A DNA stretch of 48,563 nt, taken from positions 64,001 to 112,563 of IMG/VR virus record IMGVR_UViG_3300018432_000002; one strand, 5' to 3'. A program made the position numbers and the translations under genes. Each line of letters opens with the position of its first letter. The stretch's first letter is position 1. This DNA comes from a virus. Under the pieces are notes generated by a model. It was not told the origin of the DNA, ran no database searches, and was given only the letters and a program-made list of their open reading frames with translations. Below are positions 20,790 to 27,306 of the stretch, in pieces.

Positions 20790-21358
20790 GTTTTCACCTC
20801 CTGCGGGATGACGTAGTCGGGGAACGGTTCAGTCTCGGGCTCGAAACCCATGGTCGGGCCGGTCGCGGTGGCCCTGAGCAGGACACGCTTGTCTTCGATG
20901 GTGACGATCGACAGGCCGAACGGTAGGCCGTCCTGCACCTTCGGGCTCCCTAGGTCAGGCAGCGACACGAGCCGCCACGCCTTGAACTGGGCAGGCTGCG
21001 CGACCTCGAGCAGCTGCGCGACGAACAGCAGCAGCCTGGGCGCCCGGTTCTGCTTCGGCGTCGGCATCGTGGGGATGGTGTCGAGGGGCTGTTCGCCGGG
21101 CCACACGGCTTCCCACAGGCTGGCGGTGGCGGTGGACTGATGCTTCGCGTACACGCCGGTGATCTTCGAGACCTTCGAGGTGTTGACGGTCGGCCCCCAC
21201 GGTCCCTGACCTGGCCCGTACCGTTCGATCCCGGCGATATCCGGGTGCTTCGCTGCCCTGAGCAGCGTCTCGATCACGTCCAGTACCTGCATGTGTGCCC
21301 CCAGCGTGCGTGTGCGTCCGGGCGAGTCTAGTAGCGGACGGAGGGTGGTCTGGGTCAC
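20714..21358 (-). CDS. Unrecognised protein of 214 residues
   Basis: GTG 21358 overlaps the previous stop (GTGA). MQVLDVIETLLRAAKHPDIA starts a helical region after a 22-residue lead, so GTG/ATG at codon 23 is a possible start. GIERYGPGQGPWGPT, then PTPKQNRAPRLLLFVAQLLE follow. The last 25 residues (after VIPQEVKT) overlap the zinc-ribbon gene and are Ser/Pro/Lys-rich, so a lost stop is possible. No catalytic motif recognised. Confidence 0.65.
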   Translation of the reverse strand: MTQTTLRPLLDSPGRTRTLGAHMQVLDVIETLLRAAKHPDIAGIERYGPGQGPWGPTVNTSKVSKITGVYAKHQSTATASLWEAVWPGEQPLDTIPTMPTPKQNRAPRLLLFVAQLLEVAQPAQFKAWRLVSLPDLGSPKVQDGLPFGLSIVTIEDKRVLLRATATGPTMGFEPETEPFPDYVIPQEVKTCLNGSSTTKTDPSPKPDAVSAGRS

Positions 21359-21672
21359 CGCCGCACCTCTGACTCGAGGAGCCGGTTCCGTTCGAACACC
21401 TCAGCCGGCACCTCGGAGCCGTCGCATTCGACGAGCTCATACCGACCGCCGTCACCCCAAGTCCCGTACTTGCGGACGTATTCGGCATGCCGGAAGGGGG
21501 CGTCGTGCAGGTCGTGACGGCCCCAGGCCTTGGAGGAGCAGATGTGCGATGCGAGCACCTCGCCGTCGTCAGCGAGGGCAACCATCTGCAGGTCTTCCGT
21601 TCCGAAAGTGCCGTTGGCGAACAGGTAGACCTTCGGCTTGGCGCTCAGTTCGGCGGCCTTGATGTCGGTCAT
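21355..21672 (-). CDS. Small unrecognised protein
   Basis: 105 residues from ATG 21672, with GGAAGGGAAG upstream and an ATGA overlap with the previous gene. KPKVYLFANGTFGTEDLQMV and ALADDGEVLASHICSSKAWG form a strand pair followed by HAEYVRKYGTWGDGGRYELV. Not recognised. Confidence 0.68.
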   Translation of the reverse strand: MTDIKAAELSAKPKVYLFANGTFGTEDLQMVALADDGEVLASHICSSKAWGRHDLHDAPFRHAEYVRKYGTWGDGGRYELVECDGSEVPAEVFERNRLLESEVRR

Positions 21673-21872
21673 GCCGTCTTCCCTTCCTGGGTCAGCCGCT
21701 TTACCGCAGCCAAGGTTTCTGCATCCTGGCTGTAGTCGTGCGCCTCGTCGACAACGAAGATCGGCGGTCTTTCCTCCGACGGCGTCCAACCTGCCCCACC
21801 GCCCCGCGCCTTCATCTCCTCGGCGACCTCATGCAGCGCCTGCCTGATGTCTTCGTGACCCATGTCGCTCAT
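21669..21872 (-). CDS. Short protein resembling an FtsK-type Walker B segment
   Basis: 67 residues. A helix (IRQALHEVAEEMKARGGGAG), then WTPSEERPPIFVVDEAHDYS and a final helix reads like the piece of an FtsK/TraB motor around Walker B (hhhhDE), including the preceding basic helix and T-P-E-x-P turn. Walker A and the rest of the motor are absent. Either a domain relic or a small protein that completes or inhibits another ATPase. It is coupled to both neighbours, so it appears translated. Confidence 0.6.
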   Translation of the reverse strand: MSDMGHEDIRQALHEVAEEMKARGGGAGWTPSEERPPIFVVDEAHDYSQDAETLAAVKRLTQEGKTA

Positions 21873-22102
21873 GCGTTCACCCCGCTCCGGTCGACGAACT
21901 CGACGTGAGCGAGATCGCCCAGCTCGGTCAGCTCTCGCCAGGTGAGCGGCGGCCTTTCTGGGTTACTTCGGCAGAACCAGTGCGCAGCCCCGTGGCCGAG
22001 ATCAAGCGCGCGTCCGTCCAGTCGTCGATAGATGGCCGGTGAGCTGGTAGCCGGACGGACGGCTACATAGCCGCCGTCGGCCGGCTCGTCGAGGTGGCTC
22101 AT
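21869..22102 (-). CDS. Small unrecognised protein
   Basis: 77 residues from ATG 22102 (ATGA overlap). GGYVAVRPATSSPAIYRRLD, then GHGAAHWFCRSNPERPPLTW and an acidic helix (TELGDLAHVEFVD). No motif recognised. Confidence 0.65.
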   Translation of the reverse strand: MSHLDEPADGGYVAVRPATSSPAIYRRLDGRALDLGHGAAHWFCRSNPERPPLTWRELTELGDLAHVEFVDRSGVNA

Positions 22103-22494
22103 GCGGACACCTCCGGCATCTGCTCGCGGGAGAACACCAGCGCACCGTCGATACGGCGAAGCACGCCCACGAACTCCGGCGTGCCGCCGACCAGGACCCG
22201 AACGACAGGTACGAGGTCCCCAACGTCCATCGGCAGGGCATACACGTTGGGCTCGTCGCACAGGCCCGCTGCGCCCAAGACGCCAGGGATGCGGGAGTCG
22301 TCTACACGGAACTCGGAGTCACGGGGCGACACGAACAGCCGTCGGCTTTCGAGGAGCGCGTGGGCTGCCGTCTTGGTGCGTTCAGCGGCGATGATCTGCA
22401 CCTGGCGGATCCAGTTGGGCAGGCCGAGGGCTTCGATCACCTCCCGGCGGGGCATGCCGTTGATGCCCAGGGTGTAGGTCTTGAGGCGGCTCAT
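22099..22494 (-). CDS. Unrecognised protein of 131 residues
   Basis: ATG 22494 (GTG 22497 is also possible), with GGAGG at 22505-22509. KTYTLGINGMPRREVIEALG looks like a DNA-binding helix pair; IIAAERTKTAAHALLESRRL and strands VVRVLVGGTPEFVGVLRRID follow. Function unknown. Confidence 0.65.
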   Translation of the reverse strand: MSRLKTYTLGINGMPRREVIEALGLPNWIRQVQIIAAERTKTAAHALLESRRLFVSPRDSEFRVDDSRIPGVLGAAGLCDEPNVYALPMDVGDLVPVVRVLVGGTPEFVGVLRRIDGALVFSREQMPEVSA

Positions 22495-22787
22495 CACGCG
22501 CTCACCTCCGGGTGGTCGTAGTCGCAGTGCACGTCGTCGCAACCACGTTCCGGGTGAGCCTTAACGTGGCCGATGATCGCGCACACCGAGCAGTGGCCCG
22601 GCAGCCCGACGCCCGCACGACGGACGTCCATGCCGCAGTCCGGCGCGGACGGCGGGTAGTGACGATCGTGCGCGGACATGTACGCGTCTAGTAGCTCGGC
22701 GGTCTCGGCGAACACCTTGCGCGGCACGTCGCCGGTGTCATCGTGGATGCCGAACGCAGAGGCCTTGTCGAGGCAACGGGTCGTCAT
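22494..22787 (-). CDS. Small protein with Cys/His-rich C-terminus
   Basis: 97 residues from ATG 22787, with GAGGAG upstream. First half helical (VFAETAELLDAYMSAHDRHY); second half has C...CSVCAIIGHVKAH...C...C, a likely zinc site, and ends CDYDHPEVSA. Stop overlaps the next ATG. Confidence 0.67.
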   Translation of the reverse strand: MTTRCLDKASAFGIHDDTGDVPRKVFAETAELLDAYMSAHDRHYPPSAPDCGMDVRRAGVGLPGHCSVCAIIGHVKAHPERGCDDVHCDYDHPEVSA

Positions 22788-22845
22788 AGCGGGTTCTCCT
22801 CAGTGGTGGGCTGGGCGGCGGGAACCACCCAGCAGGCGGGGAAGG

Positions 22846-23757
22846 TCAGGAAGCTGGCTCGTCCTGCATGCCGACGAACTCAGCACCGGAGACAAGTCCA
22901 GTCGAGGTGGAACCGACGAACGTAGGCGCCCACCCGGCCTGCACGAACTGCATCGCCGCCGGGTACGGCATCCCGTCCTTCGCGTACCGGTCGGTCCGGT
23001 CCGGGTTGCTGATCCACGTCGCCAGCTCCTCGGCCGTGCCGAACACGGGTGAGACCGGCGAACCTTCAGAGGTGGTTTCCCACAGCTGCCAGCCGTCGCC
23101 GGTCGGGGGTCCGGTCTGCTGCCATGCCTCAGCCTCGGCGCGCTGACCCGGGTACGCCTCGAACGGGCCGTGACCGTCGCAGGTCGCACACGTCTCGGGC
23201 TGCCCTTCGCGTTCACAACGGGCACGCACCACGATCATGCAGTTGATCGAATCGTGGGCGAGGCCACCAAGCGACCACGCGTTGACCTGCTCCGCGGTGA
23301 CCGTCGGCGTCGGCTCGATCGGCTTCCAGCCGTCACCCTTGACCCAGGTGTGCGTAAAGTCGTGCAGCCGCCCGTCGGCGACCAACGCGTCCACGTCGTC
23401 CTGATGCAGGTGATGAGACCACTGGCTGTTGAACAGGGCGGCCAGGCGGTTCGCCTCGCGGACGATCGCGTCTTCACCGCGTCCGTAGTACTGCGGCGAG
23501 TGTTCGATGTTGCGTTCGGCGCGCTCGCGGATGGCCGGGGTGTCGATGGTGAAAGGCGTCGACCCTGTCGAGTCCGGGTCGAACGGGAGGTGACCGTACC
23601 AGAGGTCCTTCAGGTGGCGGGCGTGCGCCGAATAGCCTGTGCCTTCGCAGGCCTCGCAGCTGACCTCGTCGAGCTCGTCGGGTCGCAGGTAGCCCGGCCA
23701 TACCTCGTACAGCGGCTGGTCGAATCCGACCGGCACTCGCTTGATCTCGCGCCCCAC
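22846..23757 (-). CDS. Conserved phage-type protein with CxxCxGxG zinc motifs
   Basis: 303 residues from GTG 23757, 5 nt after GAAGGAG; an ATG at 23826 opens the same frame but would overlap the upstream gene. CEACEGTGY at 34-42 and CATCDGHG at 190-197 are half-sites of a DnaJ-type zinc finger split by 150 residues. HSPQYYGRGEDAIVREANRL and NPDRTDRYAKDGMPYPAAMQ are conserved-looking. I recall related hypothetical proteins in phages of many bacteria. A chaperone-like or nucleic-acid role is inference; the J domain itself is absent. Confidence 0.75.
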   Translation of the reverse strand: MGREIKRVPVGFDQPLYEVWPGYLRPDELDEVSCEACEGTGYSAHARHLKDLWYGHLPFDPDSTGSTPFTIDTPAIRERAERNIEHSPQYYGRGEDAIVREANRLAALFNSQWSHHLHQDDVDALVADGRLHDFTHTWVKGDGWKPIEPTPTVTAEQVNAWSLGGLAHDSINCMIVVRARCEREGQPETCATCDGHGPFEAYPGQRAEAEAWQQTGPPTGDGWQLWETTSEGSPVSPVFGTAEELATWISNPDRTDRYAKDGMPYPAAMQFVQAGWAPTFVGSTSTGLVSGAEFVGMQDEPAS

Positions 23758-23803
23758 AGTGTCTCCTTCGTCTCGTCGCTCAGTTTGTGCTTCGCCGGGC
23801 CGG

Positions 23804-24016
23804 TCATCGTTCGTGGATTCGGCCATCGCGGATCACATGGTTTTCGAACGTGTACCACCGGTCCCCGGCGTGCTGCTCCTGCACGAACACGCCTACCGCG
23901 GTCCCGTCCGCGAGTTCGGGGGCCTGCTCGTTCAGCCACTTGTAGGTGGCGTTCTCCGAGCGGTGCTTCTTCTCGGCACCGTCGATGACGGTCTTCCAGG
24001 CGGTGTAGCGGGCCAT
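23804..24016 (-). CDS. Small unrecognised protein
   Basis: 70 residues from ATG 24016, with GAGGAG upstream. ARYTAWKTVIDGAEKKHRSE then ELADGTAVGVFVQEQHAGDR, ending WYTFENHVIRDGRIHE: mixed helix and sheet, no cysteines. Not recognised. Confidence 0.65.
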   Translation of the reverse strand: MARYTAWKTVIDGAEKKHRSENATYKWLNEQAPELADGTAVGVFVQEQHAGDRWYTFENHVIRDGRIHER

Positions 24017-24073
24017 TGCTGCTCCTCGGTTCAGGTCAGTGTGGTCAGTTCGGGCCGGGCCGGTCATCCGTGT

Positions 24074-24307
24074 TCAGCCGCGCGGGTCAAGCTCGCCGCA
24101 GTCCACAACACCGCGCTGCATCACCAGCGATTCATCGGCGGGGTGCGTGTCGACGAGCTGCCACACATGCCGGGCGAGCGGCCGATTGCAGCGCCCACAC
24201 CGCTGGCCGGGCACGGACAGGAAGTCCACGACGGTGGGGGTTTCGCTGCGCCAGGTGATAACGCCGGAGAGGGGGCCGTTGGCGGGGTCGTGCAGGATCT
24301 GAATCAT
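24074..24307 (-). CDS. Small CxxC protein
   Basis: 77 residues from ATG 24307, with GGAGCACC upstream. CGRC near residue 37 is preceded by a beta lead (VITWRSETPTVVDFLSVPGQ) and followed by HVWQLVDTHP and a later Cys, so a Cys3His site is possible. Confidence 0.65.
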   Translation of the reverse strand: MIQILHDPANGPLSGVITWRSETPTVVDFLSVPGQRCGRCNRPLARHVWQLVDTHPADESLVMQRGVVDCGELDPRG

Positions 24308-24329
24308 GGGGTGCTCCGATCAGGGTTGG

Positions 24330-24362
24330 GGTGGCCCGGCCTCGGCAAAGAGCCGGGCCACC
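24330..24362. repeat. Intergenic hairpin, copy 1 (GGTGGCCCGG type)
   Basis: GGTGGCCCGGC (24330-24340) and GCCGGGCCACC (24352-24362) form a perfect 11-bp stem in the 67-nt gap between 24307 and 24375. A nearly identical hairpin lies at 24821-24851, so it is a small dispersed element of this operon. Confidence 0.7.
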
Positions 24363-24374
24363 AGGGAGGAAAGA

Positions 24375-24794
24375 TCAGGAGCCGACTGCGGCGCGCATCT
24401 GGTCGACCACGGCAGCCTTCTCGCGGATCGCCGCCAGCAGCTCGACATGCAGCTCCGAACCGGACAGGGCTTCGATGTCGACCACGCCGGGGCTGGTCTG
24501 CGGCAGCGCCACCGAGATCCCCGAACCGACGGTGTCGTTCACGCCGAGGAACATGCGCCCGGCAGCCTGAACGATGATGTCGAAGACCGTCGGGACGAGG
24601 AGGACGAACCATTCGGCGCCAGCGGCCGGCGTCGCCGCGTAGTCGCGGAGGGTCGGGTCCGCCAGCGGGTGTGACATGTTGCGGTTCCGACCGCGGTAGA
24701 ACTGGGCGCGGATCGGCAGCTCGGGGTTTTCGGTGATCAGGTCGCGGACCATCTGCTCGACGGCCAGCATGGCGGGCTCGGGGATGTAGGTCAT
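24375..24794 (-). CDS. Unrecognised protein of 139 residues
   Basis: ATG 24794 with GGAG upstream. A helix with MLAVEQMVRDLITENPEL and FYRGRNRNMSHPLADPTLRD precede a hydrophobic stretch (AEWFVLLVPTVFDIIVQAAG) that is too broken for a clear membrane helix. It ends with a charged helix. Flanked on both sides by GGTGGCCCGG hairpins. No family recognised. Confidence 0.66.
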   Translation of the reverse strand: MTYIPEPAMLAVEQMVRDLITENPELPIRAQFYRGRNRNMSHPLADPTLRDYAATPAAGAEWFVLLVPTVFDIIVQAAGRMFLGVNDTVGSGISVALPQTSPGVVDIEALSGSELHVELLAAIREKAAVVDQMRAAVGS

Positions 24795-24820
24795 CTGCGT
24801 ACTCCGTTCGGTTGGGCGGT

Positions 24821-24851
24821 GGTGGCCCGGTCTCGGGTTGACCGGGCCACC
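24821..24851. repeat. Intergenic hairpin, copy 2 (GGTGGCCCGG type)
   Basis: GGTGGCCCGGT (24821-24831) pairs perfectly with ACCGGGCCACC (24841-24851), loop TCTCGGGTTG-like, in the gap between 24794 and 24863. It matches the 24330-24362 hairpin in stem and position. Confidence 0.7.
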
Positions 24852-24862
24852 AAGGGGAAGGT

Positions 24863-25138
24863 CTAGCTGCGGTACGCCGGCAAACCGGCGTAGGTGGTCT
24901 CCAGCCACCCGGCGAGCTCGGCGTCCACGACGGGCCGGTCGGAGTAGCCGTCACGCCAGTTCCCGATCAAGTGCCGTTCCGGGGTGACCGATTCCTTGTC
25001 GGTCATCGGCCGGGTCTTCTGCCGCCACACACCGTCGCAGCGGACGTAGTCGACGAACTGGTCGTAGGAGAGCTCGGCGCGCAGGCCGGGAGTGAACGGC
25101 TCGCCGTCGGCCCAGACCCAGCGGGGGTAGGTGCTCAT
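24863..25138 (-). CDS. Small unrecognised protein
   Basis: 91 residues from ATG 25138, overlapping the peptidase stop (ATGA). Aromatic start (YPRWVWADGEPFTPGLRAEL), SYDQFVDYVRCDGVWRQKTR, and a final helix (AELAGWLETTYAGLPAY). Translational coupling suggests a shared role with the HEAGH peptidase. Confidence 0.67.
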   Translation of the reverse strand: MSTYPRWVWADGEPFTPGLRAELSYDQFVDYVRCDGVWRQKTRPMTDKESVTPERHLIGNWRDGYSDRPVVDAELAGWLETTYAGLPAYRS

Positions 25139-25752
25139 GCGGGCACCCCGATCCCGGCGAGTCCCGCGATCTCGCTACCAGACAACCGGCCAGCAGCAAG
25201 CAGCGCATCGGCAACACACTCGACCGCATCCCAATGGCGGCCGACCTGCTCGTACGCCCGATCGGCGTCACGCCCGCCGAAGTCCGACACGTGGTCAAGC
25301 GCGAACTGCAGGTCTCCGTAGCCGCAGACAACCAGGTCAACAACGGCCGCGTCGTCGAGCATTAGCATCCGATCCGCCCAGTGCAGTGTGGCGGCGACAC
25401 CACCCCACGTCCCAGTGAGGAATTCATCCCTGCTCAGCGAGCCACTGAACCGGACCTGGCCGCTGTCGCGCTGGCCGGGATTGAGGACTGCGTACTCAAC
25501 GTCGGCGCCAGCGGCCACGTACATCACCGCGTGCCCAGCCTCGTGCACGGCCGCCTTCTCGGCGTCGTCGAACAGGTGGCCCGGAATCCGGGCGTTGTCG
25601 CAGTCGCGGCAGTCGAGGTACGCGCCGAACGTGCCGTTGATGGGGCAGTCGGCGGGCCACAGCCGGGTGTCGAGGATGAAGCTCCGGTGTCGGCCGCACA
25701 GCAGGTCGATCAGCCGGGCGGTCACGCGGCAGCCCCAACACTCGTGGTCCAC
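25135..25752 (-). CDS. M41-like HEAGH zinc metallopeptidase with N-terminal zinc finger
   Basis: 205 residues from GTG 25752. HEAGHAVM at 70-77 is the HExxH zinc-peptidase motif in the form used by FtsH-family (M41) peptidases; GGVAATLHWADRM and YGDLQFALDHVSDF follow as the M41 helices that normally hold the third zinc ligand. No AAA ATPase or membrane part is attached. N-terminal C5, C8, C19, H22 and C48/C51 suggest a zinc finger, which favours 25752 over GTG 25725. A phage-encoded regulated protease is the inference; its target is unknown. Confidence 0.75.
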   Translation of the reverse strand: MDHECWGCRVTARLIDLLCGRHRSFILDTRLWPADCPINGTFGAYLDCRDCDNARIPGHLFDDAEKAAVHEAGHAVMYVAAGADVEYAVLNPGQRDSGQVRFSGSLSRDEFLTGTWGGVAATLHWADRMLMLDDAAVVDLVVCGYGDLQFALDHVSDFGGRDADRAYEQVGRHWDAVECVADALLAAGRLSGSEIAGLAGIGVPA

Positions 25753-26390
25753 GCGCCGGCGATCTCACGCCGGTTGCCGACCTTGCGGTAATCCAGAACG
25801 ACCAGGCCGCGCGCTTTCAAGCCGATCAGCTGCCGGGTGTTGGCCTGGCCGGGCTGCCCACCGCGCGGGATGTAGCCGTTGACGGCGTTGTCCAGGAGGC
25901 GCTGCATGAGGTCGGTGCGGGGGGATGCGGTGCGGCTCACCCCCTGCCGGAACGCGGCCCAGGATTCGGCCGGGTCGGCGGTGGCGGCCTGCGCGGTTGC
26001 GGTGTCCGCCTGCACCTCGGCCCGGAGCTCGGCGTTCACAGCGTCCATGTTGGCGGTGATGCCGACCCGCATGTCCAGCTCCGCGCCGTCGGCCGGCGTC
26101 GTGGCCTGAAGCCGCGCGATGGTCGGCTCCGCGGCGATAGTGCGCGGGTCGGCAAGCGCCTCGGCCAGCTGGGCGTCGTGTTCGGCCTTGTACATCTCGG
26201 CGTACCCACGGGCGACGGCGCGGGCCTCTACCTCGGTGGGGTAGCTGCCGCAGTTGTCTTCGATGCGGTCGACGCCGCAGCGGGTGGTGACGACGGTGTA
26301 GGCGCCGTAGGCGACCCACTGCAGGGCGATGATGATGTTCCCGATCTGGTAGCGGATCACGTCGTCGATGGCCGTAAGCTGCTTAGTCAC
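25722..26390 (-). CDS. First gene of the leftward operon, unrecognised
   Basis: 222 residues from GTG 26390. The N-terminus (IRYQIGNIIIALQWVAYGAY) is hydrophobic-aromatic, and EVEARAVARGYAEMYKAEHD begins a long helical region of about 110 residues. The C-terminal 60 residues (ARGLVVLDYRKVGNRREI) look like a basic strand pair. It directly faces the 26391-26646 control region and is presumably under the repeated boxes there. Confidence 0.66.
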   Translation of the reverse strand: MTKQLTAIDDVIRYQIGNIIIALQWVAYGAYTVVTTRCGVDRIEDNCGSYPTEVEARAVARGYAEMYKAEHDAQLAEALADPRTIAAEPTIARLQATTPADGAELDMRVGITANMDAVNAELRAEVQADTATAQAATADPAESWAAFRQGVSRTASPRTDLMQRLLDNAVNGYIPRGGQPGQANTRQLIGLKARGLVVLDYRKVGNRREIAGAWTTSVGAAA

Positions 26391-26457
26391 TGGTCGGCTC
26401 CTGGTTGCTCAGGTGTCGGTCGGTTGGCGGTGGGGTGTTGACGCACCCTGTTGCCTT

Positions 26458-26492
26458 GGCCCCGTTTCGCAGTTGACGCTGCGGGCGGGGCC
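26458..26492 (+). terminator. Rightward hairpin inside the divergent control region
   Basis: GGCCCCG (26458-26464) pairs with CGGGGCC (26486-26492), with CGCAG/CTGCG pairing again inside, followed by TTCTTGCT. It is almost a twin of the 15025-15054 terminator. No rightward gene ends before it, so it would stop read-through or short rightward transcripts before the 26647 operon. Confidence 0.7.
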
Positions 26493-26517
26493 TTCTTGCT
26501 GTCCTGCGTAGCTCCAA

Positions 26518-26619
26518 CTGTAGCTACAGTCGCAACTACAGGCAAGCTGTTCACTCTGCCGGATTACGCACGGCCTGTAGCTATCGCCGCAACTACAGTG
26601 AATGCGGTACTGTAGCTAC
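26518..26619. promoter_or_regulatory. Repeated operator boxes of the divergent control region
   Basis: Two 24-bp boxes share CTGTAGCTA at the left and CGCAACTACAG at the right (26518-26541 and 26575-26598), and a third half-box CTGTAGCTAC is at 26610-26619, 18 nt before the ribosome site of the ribbon-helix-helix gene. Box 1 also contains the 12-bp palindrome CTGTAGCTACAG. The repeats are AT-richer than the surroundings. Ribbon-helix-helix repressors typically bind such arrays at their own promoter. Confidence 0.7.
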
Positions 26620-26646
26620 GACAAGCGAGATCGAGAGGAGGTGAAG

Positions 26647-26865
26647 ATGACCACCACACCGGCTGAGAGCACCAAGAAGACCAACGAAACGCCAACGCGT
26701 CCCATCCGAGTCACGAAAGAACTTTGGGAGGCGTTCGGCGCGGTCGCCACGCAGCAAGGCACCAACCGAACCGCACTGATCCTCGACTACATGCGCTGGA
26801 TGACGCGCCAACCCGGCGCGAAGCTGCCGAAGCGACCAGATACGCCACCAGCCGCATCTGACTGA
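26647..26865 (+). CDS. Ribbon-helix-helix DNA-binding protein (CopG/Arc-like)
   Basis: 72 residues from ATG 26647, with GGAGGTG well placed. After a Thr/Lys-rich tail, RPIRVTKELWEAFGAVATQQ then TNRTALILDYMRWMT gives strand-helix-helix, the plan of a MetJ/Arc/CopG dimer, with the strand (PIRVTK) as the DNA-reading element. It is first in the operon with the D5 helicase and sits next to repeated boxes, so autoregulation and control of replication is the likely role (inference). Confidence 0.75.
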   Translation: MTTTPAESTKKTNETPTRPIRVTKELWEAFGAVATQQGTNRTALILDYMRWMTRQPGAKLPKRPDTPPAASD

Positions 26866-26875
26866 CTAACAAATC

Positions 26876-26911
26876 GGCCCCAGGACGGCGTTGGAGCGCC
26901 GGCCCAGGGCC
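26876..26911 (+). terminator. Nested hairpin between the RHH gene and the helicase operon
   Basis: GGCCC (26876-26880) pairs with GGGCC (26907-26911), and CGGCG/CGCCG pair inside. It stands alone in a 102-nt gap and may partly uncouple expression of the regulator from the downstream replication genes. Confidence 0.5.
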
Positions 26912-26967
26912 TGGGTCATCCCAGCTACATCACGGGTATCTCACACACACGACGAACGGAACGACTT

Positions 26968-27306
26968 ATGGCGGAGGTTACCGCTCGAACGGCCGTGCCA
27001 TGTGATCAACCGGTTGAGTCAACCCAACTCAACCACGTTGCCGAGGCACTGCGCGGTCGAGACATGTTCGACCGCGCCCAGCTGGCGTGGCTCATGTCTG
27101 TCGCCTACCGCTGGGGCTACGAGGCGCGGGTCGACGAGGAAAACGGCGCTTGGCCACCAGGACCGATCAAGGTCGCGGGCCGATGGTACGAGCAGGCCGT
27201 CGAGCGCGAGAAGGCAGACGCTACTGCTCGCCTGTCCCGGCCCGGTGACTACCGAGGAGGCCCGGTCGAATGGGCCGAGCCTGGTGACCTTCAGGTGGCC
27301 GCGTGA
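26968..27306 (+). CDS. Small protein upstream of the helicase
   Basis: 112 residues from ATG 26968. Central helices HVAEALRGRDMFDRAQLAWL and MSVAYRWGYEARVDEENGAW, then a basic helix (GRWYEQAVEREKADATARL). Aromatic residues YRWGYE are a pattern common in small actinophage replication-region proteins. Its stop overlaps the GTG of the helicase, so it is co-translated; a replication accessory role is inference. Confidence 0.68.
   Translation: MAEVTARTAVPCDQPVESTQLNHVAEALRGRDMFDRAQLAWLMSVAYRWGYEARVDEENGAWPPGPIKVAGRWYEQAVEREKADATARLSRPGDYRGGPVEWAEPGDLQVAA

Noticed and set aside
20391-20816. 141-codon rightward frame
   Set aside because: Covers the leftward terminator and zinc-ribbon gene; no ribosome site and atypical composition.
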